This document shows, one piece after another, positions 8,745-16,195 of a DNA stretch of 64,000 bases. This DNA is from S015-6 sp964384945. GTDB taxonomy: Bacteria; Desulfobacterota; DSWW01. A program made the position numbers and the translations under genes. The notes under the pieces were generated by a model. The model was not told the origin of the DNA, made no database searches, and worked only from the letters and a program-made list of their open reading frames with translations. The stretch is taken from assembly GCA_964384945.1 (NCBI GenBank), contig CAYLMK010000002.1:248001-312000 (forward strand). The letters run 5' to 3'. Each line of letters begins with the position of its first letter. Positions within the stretch are counted from its first letter, which is position 1.

Positions 8745-10358
8745 CTACGACGCAGCCGACCGGGTGAGGTCGAGGAAAGCCAGCGTCTCGTGCCTCCACC
8801 GGGAAAGCTCGGGGGAGTCGACGGTCTCGGTGGCGATCATCCTGTCGATCTCCAGGAAAAGCGGCCGCGCCCGCGCGGCGATCCCGGCCGGAATTCGGTC
8901 TTTCAGGCCCTCGAGAAACACCTCGCCGCTTCCCTGCAGAGGCTCCGCGCCGGGCCCATACTTCTCCACGAGGTACTCCCGAAGCAACCTGCCGGTGTCA
9001 CCGGCATACACCCAGTGAGGACCCTCCGGCGACGCCTCCAGACGCGCACGAATGCTTTGCGCCAGCACTTCCTCCCGCCTTTCCCCGTTCTCGCCTTGTC
9101 CGGCCTTTCTGGCCCCAGCCCACTTCCTGCCCCACGCCCCCAAGAGCACCGCCGCCAGCGCGAAGAAGGCAACGGCACGCCCGAGGGATTTCCTGGATGT
9201 CTCCCGATAGGACTCCGTGGGGAGGACCGGAGGGATCGCTTCTGCGGGGATCACGATCTCGGGCTCCCGCGCCTTCGCCGGGACAATCGAGGCCACTTGG
9301 AGGGGAACGGCCTCGGTTCGGATCGAACGCACCCGCTCGCCGGAGCATGCCGTGCATTCGTAGCGGATCTCGACCTCGGGCAGGACAAACGCACCCGGTG
9401 CATAGAGCCGCATCGATCCGGTCAGGATCACCGGACTCTGGGAGGATGCCTTCACGTAGTCATACGGGTCGAACTTCAGATCGATGAGCTCTTTCTGGAT
9501 CCCCTCCGGCCTCAGGTTGACGTTGACCAGAGAACTCGGATCGATGCGAATACGGTCGGTGAAATCGATCCGAAGGGAGAAGGGAATCCTGTCGCCGAGC
9601 TGGCAGCCCTGCAGCGGCACGGACAGGCCGGCGCGAATGGGCGGCTCCAGGGGAACCAACACGGGGGTCACCTCCAATACGCGGACATCCTCGGCCAGAA
9701 GATTGACCGCCTTGAAGAAGGGGACGGCCATCACGTCGACCCGGTAGACTCCCCGTGCGTCGTCGTAGAAGACGTGGGCCTGCTCCATCAGCGACTGCCT
9801 GGAGGCCTCCTCCGCGCTCGTTTTCCAGGTCATCTGAAAAGCGTCGAAGTAGGCGACCGTCCTGCCCCCGACGACCAGGGCCGGGTGGGCGTAGCCGACC
9901 GCCTCCGCCGTGCCGAGCTTCCGGATCAGTTCCTTGACATCGAACTCGCGCAGACCCTCGCGGAGCAGGAAGAAGCAGGCGTCCTCGGCAAGGTTGCGGT
10001 CGCAGAGAACATCCACGATCTGCTCATATTCCCGAACGATTTCGCCGGCCCTCGCGAGGAGCCGGCCGCCGGAATCTCCGTCCGATTCGAAGGAACCGGA
10101 AAGAGGCGCTGCGGCGTCCGCACGAAAGGCGACCGCAATCCATTGCAGGCTCACGTCCGGGATCTGTTTGGAACGATCGCTGTGGTAGAACCAGATGTCG
10201 TCGAAATCGGTTTCGGCCGGCTCCCGGCCCGGCTCCCGCTCCACACCGAAAAAGGAGACGGCGGGCCCCGCCGCGGGGAGAGTTCCCAGGGCGAGAAGCG
10301 CTGTTGCGATCACGAGTGCCGCCCTTCGCAAGGGCTCCGGGTCCCGGTTGCGTATCAT
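8745..10358 (-). CDS. Exported Ig-like/BatD-MxaA-type membrane protein
   Basis: 537 aa. A Sec signal (MIRNRDPEPLRRAALVIATALLALG) leads a large periplasmic part with beta-rich repeats (about 230-390), including VLPEVEIRYECTACSGERVRSI, a pattern seen in BatD/MxaA-like Ig domains. A transmembrane helix follows (AVAFFALAAVLLGAWG, about 415-432), then a cytoplasmic domain of about 95 aa (HWVYAGDTGRLLREYLVEKY) common in BatD-like proteins. It is longer than methylotroph MxaA. The ATG overlaps the stop codon of the DUF58 gene (ATGA), indicating coupled translation. Much longer open sequence lies upstream in frame, but it runs antiparallel in frame-shadow of DUF58 and is not the real start. Confidence 0.78.
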   Translation of the reverse strand: MIRNRDPEPLRRAALVIATALLALGTLPAAGPAVSFFGVEREPGREPAETDFDDIWFYHSDRSKQIPDVSLQWIAVAFRADAAAPLSGSFESDGDSGGRLLARAGEIVREYEQIVDVLCDRNLAEDACFFLLREGLREFDVKELIRKLGTAEAVGYAHPALVVGGRTVAYFDAFQMTWKTSAEEASRQSLMEQAHVFYDDARGVYRVDVMAVPFFKAVNLLAEDVRVLEVTPVLVPLEPPIRAGLSVPLQGCQLGDRIPFSLRIDFTDRIRIDPSSLVNVNLRPEGIQKELIDLKFDPYDYVKASSQSPVILTGSMRLYAPGAFVLPEVEIRYECTACSGERVRSIRTEAVPLQVASIVPAKAREPEIVIPAEAIPPVLPTESYRETSRKSLGRAVAFFALAAVLLGAWGRKWAGARKAGQGENGERREEVLAQSIRARLEASPEGPHWVYAGDTGRLLREYLVEKYGPGAEPLQGSGEVFLEGLKDRIPAGIAARARPLFLEIDRMIATETVDSPELSRWRHETLAFLDLTRSAAS

Positions 10359-11248
10359 GTCCTTCCCTCGTAAGGTCTTCGTTCCAAACCCTTCTGCATA
10401 AAGGCGTTGATCCTGCTCCGGAAATCCTCCTCCGGGGTCAGGACGAGGGCATCCATGCCGACCCTCGCCATCCGATCTCTCGTCTCTGCAAGCCACCGCT
10501 TCCTCGACTCGTTGTAAAGCCTCCACTTGCCCAGGTCGAGGAATGCGATCTGCCCGGTTTCGGATCCGGCAAGGGGCATCAGCCCCCTTGCGTCGGCGGG
10601 CAGCTCCTTCTCGCAGGACTCGAGCACGATCAAGGCCTTGACCTCGTGTTTGCTGGTTCCGTGCACGCTCGTTTGGAAATGGAAGGAGCAGTCGAAGGGA
10701 AACAGAAAGTCGGACAGGATGAACGTCAGGCTTTCGGGCACCTCCCCGACGAGTTTCGCAAGGGCCGGGTCGAGCCGTGTCGACCCGCAGCGGACCGGTT
10801 CGGCTTCCGCGATCGTCCGGACAATCTGCATGAAATGGGGCCAGCCCATGCGCGGCGGCAAAAAGGAGACCACGTCGTCGGCAAACAGGATCAGGCCGCA
10901 GCCGTTGTTGCCCACGGTCGCGCTGTAGGCCAGCGAGACGGCGATGTTCGCCTGGACGATCTCCTTGCGCCCAAAGGCGACCGAACGGCTGACATCGTAG
11001 AGAATCATGAGGTTGTAATAGCTCTCGGCCAGGTACTCGCGCACGTATAGCTTCCCCGCTCTCGCCGTCGCCTTCCAGTCGATGTTCTTCACGCTGTCCC
11101 CGGGGCTCATTTCCCTCAGCGCCCAGAACTCGTAACCCGATCCCCGGTAGATGCTCTCCCAATCCCCCGGGAAGGGGGAGTGAACCCGGTGATGCACAAA
11201 GATCTCCAGGAGTTCTTTCTTGGACAACAGGGCCTTTTCGTTTTTCAT
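10355..11248 (-). CDS. DUF58 protein (MxaS-like)
   Basis: 297-aa cytoplasmic protein. The DUF58 signature is clear: SGYEFWALREMSPGDSVKNIDWKATAR (written here as a span at about residues 32-58) followed by VREYLAESYYNLMILYDVSRS. The last part is a degenerate VWA-like metal site (DVSRS). DUF58 proteins accompany MoxR ATPases and VWA proteins. The start ATG 11248 has a gggag ribosome site; longer in-frame sequence upstream lacks one. It lies 87 bp after moxR and overlaps the next gene by four bases. Confidence 0.85.
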   Translation of the reverse strand: MKNEKALLSKKELLEIFVHHRVHSPFPGDWESIYRGSGYEFWALREMSPGDSVKNIDWKATARAGKLYVREYLAESYYNLMILYDVSRSVAFGRKEIVQANIAVSLAYSATVGNNGCGLILFADDVVSFLPPRMGWPHFMQIVRTIAEAEPVRCGSTRLDPALAKLVGEVPESLTFILSDFLFPFDCSFHFQTSVHGTSKHEVKALIVLESCEKELPADARGLMPLAGSETGQIAFLDLGKWRLYNESRKRWLAETRDRMARVGMDALVLTPEEDFRSRINAFMQKGLERRPYEGRT

Positions 11249-11335
11249 CTCTCCCCTGCCCCGGCAGGCCGGCTCGGCGCGCCCCCGCCCAAGCGCTGCG
11301 GCGGAGGGCACGGCGCGAAGCGCCCGCGCCCTCCC

Positions 11336-12337
11336 TCAGTAGGTGGGCACTGTTCGCAGGATCTCCCGCACGATCATCTCCGAGCTGACGTTCCGCGAGA
11401 CCGCCTGGGTGTTCAACAGGATCCGGTGACGCAGGACATGCACCGCGCAGACGTTCACGTCCTCGAAACCCACGAAATCCCTGCCTTGTCCGAAGGCGTG
11501 CGCCTTGGAAAGCGCCAGCAGGCATTCGGTCCCCCGGGGGGAGGCGCCCAGACGGATATACGAGTGGATGTCGGATCGGAAACGGCCCGGCTCACCGTCT
11601 TCCGGAGGCCGCGTCGCCAGGCACACGTTGATGATGTACTCCATCACCGTCCGGGAAACCCTCACCAGCTCATGGATGGCCTTCTGAATGTTCAGGATGT
11701 CCTCCTTGGAGATCAGGGGACGCACGGCCTCCTTGCGTTCTTCGAAATTGGTGTGCTTTCTGCGCATCAGCTCCGTTTCTTCTTCCCGGTTCGGGTATTC
11801 CACGTTGTACTTCACCATGAACCGGTCTACCTGGGATTCGGCCAGGGGGTAGGTCCCGATCTGCTCGATCGGGTTCTCCGTGGCCAGCACCATGAAGACC
11901 TTGGGCAGCTTGTGGCGCTCGCATTCCAGGGTCACCTCACGCTCCTGCATGGCCTGGAGGAGCGCGGACTGCACCTTCGGCGAGGCGCGGTTGATCTCAT
12001 CTGCCAGGAAGATATTGCAGAAGATCGGCCCGAAGAAATGATCGAACCGCTTGTCCTTCTCGTTCCAGACCACTGTGCCCGTGACATCGCTCGGCATCTT
12101 GTCCGGGGTGAACTGAAACCGGTTGAATTCCCCGCCGATGACCTTCGCAAAGGTCTCCACCGCCAGGCTCTTGGCGAGCCCGGGGACCCCCTCCAGGAGG
12201 ATGTGCCCCTTGGAAAGGAGGGTGTAAATCATCAGGCGGATCATCTCTTCCTGGCCGACAATGACCTTTCCGATTTCTGCCTGGACCTCCTCAATCTTCC
12301 GCGCATACGATTCGATCAGGTTCCTTGGTTCCGTCAC
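11336..12337 (-). CDS. moxR: MoxR-family AAA+ ATPase
   Basis: 333 aa, the usual MoxR length. The sequence shows EEVQAEIGKVIVGQEEMI at the start, Walker A as GVPGLAKS, the MoxR hallmark FNRFQFTPDKMPSDVTGT, Walker B IFLADEINRASPK, QAMQEREVTLE and sensor 1 VLATENPIE. Sensor 2 lies near EYIINVCLATRPPED. The canonical GKT/S lysine is replaced in context by AKS, a form seen in many MoxR proteins. It acts as a cytoplasmic chaperone that works with VWA partners on a client protein. It heads the Mxa-like module and starts 42 bp after the ABC permease gene. Confidence 0.93.
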   Translation of the reverse strand: MTEPRNLIESYARKIEEVQAEIGKVIVGQEEMIRLMIYTLLSKGHILLEGVPGLAKSLAVETFAKVIGGEFNRFQFTPDKMPSDVTGTVVWNEKDKRFDHFFGPIFCNIFLADEINRASPKVQSALLQAMQEREVTLECERHKLPKVFMVLATENPIEQIGTYPLAESQVDRFMVKYNVEYPNREEETELMRRKHTNFEERKEAVRPLISKEDILNIQKAIHELVRVSRTVMEYIINVCLATRPPEDGEPGRFRSDIHSYIRLGASPRGTECLLALSKAHAFGQGRDFVGFEDVNVCAVHVLRHRILLNTQAVSRNVSSEMIVREILRTVPTY

Positions 12338-12379
12338 AGGATTCAGCCCCTTTGCCCGAACCGCCTCGGGTCGGTTCCG

Positions 12380-13426
12380 TTACAGGTACTCGAATCGGTT
12401 CCGGTACTTGATGATCAGGTAGAGAAAGAAGGGGCCTCCCATCAGGGAGGTCAGGACGCCGATCTTCAGGTCCACCCGGATCACCAGCCGAACAAACAGG
12501 TCCGCATAGATCACGAAGACCGCCCCGAGAAGACCGGCCAGGGGAATCAGCTTGCGATTGTCCGGCCCGACCAGGCCGCGAACCATGTGCGGGGCCAGAA
12601 GCCCGACGAATCCGATCACGCCGGAGACCGCGATGGCCCCCCCCGTGACGATCGACGAAGAGAGAAGCAGCATGTTGCGTGCCATGCCGATCCGCACACC
12701 CAGGTTCGCAGCCGTCTCCTCGCCGAGCATCAGGATGTTCAGATCCTTGACGAAGAAGAGGGTGCCCAGAAGTCCCAGAACGCTGGTGGGAAGCACGATC
12801 TCCACGTGTTCCCAGGAGCGGTTGTTCAGGTCTCCCATCAGCCAGGTCACGATCACCCGTCCCACGTCGAACTCCCGGGTGCTCAAGGTAATGACGAAGG
12901 AGGTGAGCGCCCCGAAGATCAGGTTCAGCGCAATCCCTGCCAGCAGCAAGGTGGAGACGGAGGTCTGCCCCCGGGAGGTGGCGATGATGAAGACCATCGC
13001 CAGGGTGACCAGAGAGAACAGGATGGCGGACAGGGGAAGCACGAAGAGAGAGCGTGCGGCCAGCCCCATGTACAGCGCGAGCACCGCGCCCAGGGCGGCC
13101 CCGGAGCTGGTGCCGATCACGTCGGGGCTGGCCATGGGGTTCTTGAAGATCCCCTGCATCACGGTTCCCGCGACCGCCAGCGAGAACCCCACCAGGAAGG
13201 CCACGAGCAGACGGGGCATGCGGCCGTCCCAGACGATGGTCGATTCCACCCTGTCGATTTCGCCGTGGTACAGCCCGGCCTTGTCGAGCAGGATCTGCAG
13301 CACCTCCTTCTTTCCGATCGACCAAGAGCCGGAGGAAACGGCCAGAAACCCTCCCAGCAGGATCAGAAGGGCCAACGTGCCTGTAAGGATGGACGCACGC
13401 CCCGCCAGGAGGCTACGAGCCGCCAT
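12380..13426 (-). CDS. FecCD/BtuC-type ABC transporter permease
   Basis: 348 aa with about ten membrane helices. Family motifs are visible: GTVMQGIFKNPMASPDVIGTSSGAALGA (about 75-102, the FecCD/BtuC hallmark QxxxxNPLAxPxxLGxxxGA), LLLAGIALNLIFGALTSF, and GVIGFVGLLAPHMVRGLVGPDNR near the C terminus, which contacts the ATPase. Transports iron-chelates, heme or cobalamin; sequence alone does not tell which. The start at 13426 overlaps the end of the binding-protein gene by 14 bp; a TTG at 13441 is an alternative. Confidence 0.9.
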   Translation of the reverse strand: MAARSLLAGRASILTGTLALLILLGGFLAVSSGSWSIGKKEVLQILLDKAGLYHGEIDRVESTIVWDGRMPRLLVAFLVGFSLAVAGTVMQGIFKNPMASPDVIGTSSGAALGAVLALYMGLAARSLFVLPLSAILFSLVTLAMVFIIATSRGQTSVSTLLLAGIALNLIFGALTSFVITLSTREFDVGRVIVTWLMGDLNNRSWEHVEIVLPTSVLGLLGTLFFVKDLNILMLGEETAANLGVRIGMARNMLLLSSSIVTGGAIAVSGVIGFVGLLAPHMVRGLVGPDNRKLIPLAGLLGAVFVIYADLFVRLVIRVDLKIGVLTSLMGGPFFLYLIIKYRNRFEYL

Positions 13427-14441
13427 AGAGAATCCCTGCAAGAAGGTTCGCGCTCAGGACCATGAATTGAGAATCCACACGCAGGTAAATCCCCGGAACC
13501 GCGTAAACCCTACCCTGTTTCACCGCCCGGGCATGACCCGCAATCGGGCTGGAACGCAACTGTTGCTCCAGACCGCTTCCCTCGGGAACCAGGATGGTTT
13601 CCGGATCCCATTTGAGCAGGGTCTCGTAATCGATCTGACGCCAGGACTTGACACCCTGCTCGGCCCCGACGTTGACCGCCCCGACGATCTCGCAGATGGA
13701 CTGGAAATTCGATGACCTTCCCGGTACGTAGCCTCCCTCGTCATAGTACAGGACCCGAACCGCGGCGCGCTTCTCGGGCAATTTCGAGCGGAGTTCCCGG
13801 ATCTTCTCGTCAATCCGCTTGACCAGAGCCTCTGCGTTCCCTTCCTCCCCGATGACCTTTCCGATGAGCCGCGTCTGGTCCTGGATCGATTCCAGGGTAC
13901 CGAAGTAGCCGAGGTCGAAGTAGGGGATCCCGGCCTGCTTGAGCTTCTCCTTGAACTCCTGCCCCGAGTAGAAGACCGTGAAGACGAGATCCGGCTGGTA
14001 GGCGATGATCAACTCGGTCTGCTTGGTGTTGAAGATCCGCTCCGTCCTGCCGATTTCCTCGGCCAGCATGCAGAACGCGGGATCCGCCGAAATGTCGTTG
14101 AAGGCGATCAGTCGCTCCCTCGGGCAGATCGCCCACAGGATCTCCGCAACCCCTACGGCATGCGGCACGATACGGGCGGGCCTTTGCCTGATCTCGAACG
14201 CCTTCTCTTCCTGATGGAAGGTATCCGTTCTGAAGTCGTAGGTCTTGTACGTGTACCCGATCGTTCGGGGCCAGGCCGGCTCGACCCTTGTTTCCCCGCG
14301 CACAAAGCTCAGCGCCTGTTTCAGGTCCTCCATGTCCAGGGGGGGGGCCGGCAAGCCTGCGGCTTGCTCCCGCCTTGACCTGTCGCAGCCCGCCGCCAGC
14401 AAAGACATCCCCACTGCAAGGAGAAACACGGTCCGCCTCAC
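13413..14441 (-). CDS. Periplasmic binding lipoprotein of the FecB/BtuF type
   Basis: 342 aa from a GTG start with a gggaggg ribosome site. Signal sequence VRRTVFLLAVGMSLLAAGC with lipobox LAAGC. The mature protein has the two-lobe helical-backbone pattern of class III binding proteins: RIVPHAVGVAEILWAICPRERLIAFND, ERIFNTKQTELIIAYQPDLVF, then YFDLGYFGTLESIQDQTRLIGKVIGEEGNAEALV. VLYYDEGGYVPGRSSNFQSICEIVGAVNV and a C-terminal VNPE-like region follow. It binds an iron-chelate or corrinoid for the adjacent permease and ATPase. Cobalamin would fit the neighbouring B12-dependent enzyme (inference). Confidence 0.88.
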   Translation of the reverse strand: MRRTVFLLAVGMSLLAAGCDRSRREQAAGLPAPPLDMEDLKQALSFVRGETRVEPAWPRTIGYTYKTYDFRTDTFHQEEKAFEIRQRPARIVPHAVGVAEILWAICPRERLIAFNDISADPAFCMLAEEIGRTERIFNTKQTELIIAYQPDLVFTVFYSGQEFKEKLKQAGIPYFDLGYFGTLESIQDQTRLIGKVIGEEGNAEALVKRIDEKIRELRSKLPEKRAAVRVLYYDEGGYVPGRSSNFQSICEIVGAVNVGAEQGVKSWRQIDYETLLKWDPETILVPEGSGLEQQLRSSPIAGHARAVKQGRVYAVPGIYLRVDSQFMVLSANLLAGILYGGS

Positions 14442-14544
14442 CGCGATCGACCCTCCCCGGGCACGCTCCCCTCGGAAACCCTCTCCGACCCCCCGGAAAA
14501 CGTTCAGACTCCTCGTACACATGGCGAGATTCCCCGGTCACCCG

Positions 14545-15303
14545 CTAGTGAAAATAGAGGAAGCTCTTCGAATCGGACCGGATTTCGGTCGCATCCACAT
14601 CGAACACCTGCTTGATGTTTTCCCTGGACAGTGCCTTGTCAGGAGGACCGGTGAAAAAGACTCCGCCCCGATACAGGATCGACAGCGTATCACAGTACCT
14701 GCGGGCCAGGTTCAGGTCGTGCAGGGTCACGACAAAGGTCTTGCCCTTCGCCTTCAGGTCCGCGAGCAGATTGAGGATGGTCAAGGCGTGTTTGATGTCC
14801 AGGTCCGAGGTGGGCTCGTCCAGGAGGATCAACGGAGCTTCGGTCGCCAGGGCCCGTGCAATGGTGGCCAGTTGGCACTCCCCTCCGGAGAGCTCGTTCA
14901 CGATCCTGTCCTTCAGGCCCTGCGAGTGGGTTTCTTGCAGGGCCCAGTCGATGATCTCCCTGTCCTTCCTCCTCAAAGGCTGAAAACGGCCCAGGTGCGG
15001 GTTTCGGCCCATGGTCACCAGCTCGTACACCGATATGGGAAACCCGACACTCGTATTCTGCGGTACGAGCGTGACCGTCCGGCTGAGCTCTCTCCGGGAG
15101 AAGTCCCGGATGTCCCTCTCCCGGATCAGCACCCTCCCCTCCTCCGGCACCCAGATCCGGCAGATGTTCTTGAGCAGGGTCGACTTGCCCGACCCGTTCG
15201 GGCCTACGATCCCGTGAATCTTCCCCTCCTCGAACCGCCCGGAAATCCCTGTCAGGATCTGCTTGTCATCGATCGAGTACCGAACCCCGTCCAGCCTCAG
15301 CAT
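14545..15303 (-). CDS. ABC transporter ATPase of the FecE/BtuD type
   Basis: 252 aa. Walker A GPNGSGKST, Q-loop region TLVPQNTSVGFPISVYELVTMGRNPH (typical of FecE/BtuD ATPases), signature LSGGECQLATIARAL, Walker B LILLDEPTSDLD and switch His in VVTLHDLN. It powers the adjacent permease. ATG 15303 is preceded by ggagagg about ten bases upstream; a GTG at 15339 is an alternative that overlaps the previous gene. 103 bp separate it from the binding-protein gene, with no clear terminator. Confidence 0.92.
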   Translation of the reverse strand: MLRLDGVRYSIDDKQILTGISGRFEEGKIHGIVGPNGSGKSTLLKNICRIWVPEEGRVLIRERDIRDFSRRELSRTVTLVPQNTSVGFPISVYELVTMGRNPHLGRFQPLRRKDREIIDWALQETHSQGLKDRIVNELSGGECQLATIARALATEAPLILLDEPTSDLDIKHALTILNLLADLKAKGKTFVVTLHDLNLARRYCDTLSILYRGGVFFTGPPDKALSRENIKQVFDVDATEIRSDSKSFLYFH

Positions 15304-15331
15304 CCGAAAAGCACCTCTCCGACGCGGTTCG

Positions 15332-16114
15332 TCATGCACTCCACCCCAATCGGTAGCTGACCGGAAGGATGAACTTCGATAAGCCGAGCGAGACGAACCC
15401 GAACAGGATCATCGCGACCAGCGCGGAATGCGTCAGGTCCCCCGACAGCTCGCTCGTCACCGCCAGAGAACCCCAGAGGAACACCTGCCCCAGGATGAGC
15501 TGGACATTCTGCGACAGGGCATAGACGACCCAGAAATGGCGGGTCAGCCTGAGCATCTCCCCCCTTCGGATCTTGATTTCGATGATCTTGAACCATGCCC
15601 GACCCTCCACGATCTGGGCGGAGCCGTCGCAGACGTGATGGAGAAGGTAGAGGGCCACAATGATCTTCGAGCGATAATCGGATTCGAAGAACAGGGCCTT
15701 GTAAACCGGCGGGTAGCATGCGACCAGGAACACGCCCCCCAGGGCCTGCCCCATGCCGATCCCGACGTAGGCACGGACCAGTCTGCGGATCTGTCTGCCG
15801 ACCTCCCGGATAGACTCCAGGCGATCGATGAATCCGGATGTGAGATTCGCGCTGACGATCGTGATTCCTGGATAGGCATATTTGACCACGATGCCGAGAA
15901 TCGCGGCCGCCTTGAGTTCCTGCTCGGCCATCGAGAACATGGTGTACAGAACGACGCCGTCCAGGACGTTCTTGCCGATCGTATACAGGAGGTTTCCGAT
16001 CTCCCCGTAGCGGTAAAAGGGCACCTTGACGAGCGCAAGAAGGTAAAGCCTCACCTTCTCGGGAAGGGGCGGGGTGATGTATCCCGGCAGATCTTTCGTT
16101 CGTTCCGGATCCAT
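15332..16114 (-). CDS. Unrecognised polytopic membrane protein
   Basis: About 260 aa with roughly six hydrophobic segments (for example AAAILGIVVKYAYPGITIVSA, GIGMGQALGGVFLVACYP, IIVALYLLHHVCDG, LVAMILFGFVSLGLSKFILPV). I do not recognise the family. It sits between the eutBC terminator and the ABC importer and ends 29 bp before the ATPase start, so it probably belongs to the importer transcript and may assist uptake. The start is uncertain: ATG 16114 lies outside the terminator hairpin but has no clear ribosome site, and an in-frame ATG at 16150 lies inside the hairpin. Confidence 0.6.
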   Translation of the reverse strand: MDPERTKDLPGYITPPLPEKVRLYLLALVKVPFYRYGEIGNLLYTIGKNVLDGVVLYTMFSMAEQELKAAAILGIVVKYAYPGITIVSANLTSGFIDRLESIREVGRQIRRLVRAYVGIGMGQALGGVFLVACYPPVYKALFFESDYRSKIIVALYLLHHVCDGSAQIVEGRAWFKIIEIKIRRGEMLRLTRHFWVVYALSQNVQLILGQVFLWGSLAVTSELSGDLTHSALVAMILFGFVSLGLSKFILPVSYRLGWSA

Positions 16115-16137
16115 AAAGAATGCAACAGGGCCAGGAA

Positions 16138-16170
16138 GCGAAAAGGGCACGAAATGCGTGCCCTTTTCGC
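16138..16170 (-). terminator. Perfect 14-bp stem terminator after eutBC
   Basis: GCGAAAAGGGCACG and its exact complement CGTGCCCTTTTCGC flank a 5-base loop (16152-16156). The stem carries an A-run before and a T-run after its GC core, so it could stop transcription in both directions. It lies 25 bp after the eutBC stop codon and separates that unit from the importer genes. Confidence 0.85.
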
Positions 16171-16195
16171 CTATCCACGTGCCGTGGTTTTCATC

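Noticed and set aside
8745..11525. A single 926-aa reading frame spanning the DUF58 gene and the Ig-like protein
   Set aside because: Its first part is the off-frame of DUF58 and moxR sequence, rich in Arg/Pro/Gly with no family match. The real start is ATG 10358, which has the signal peptide and overlaps the DUF58 stop.
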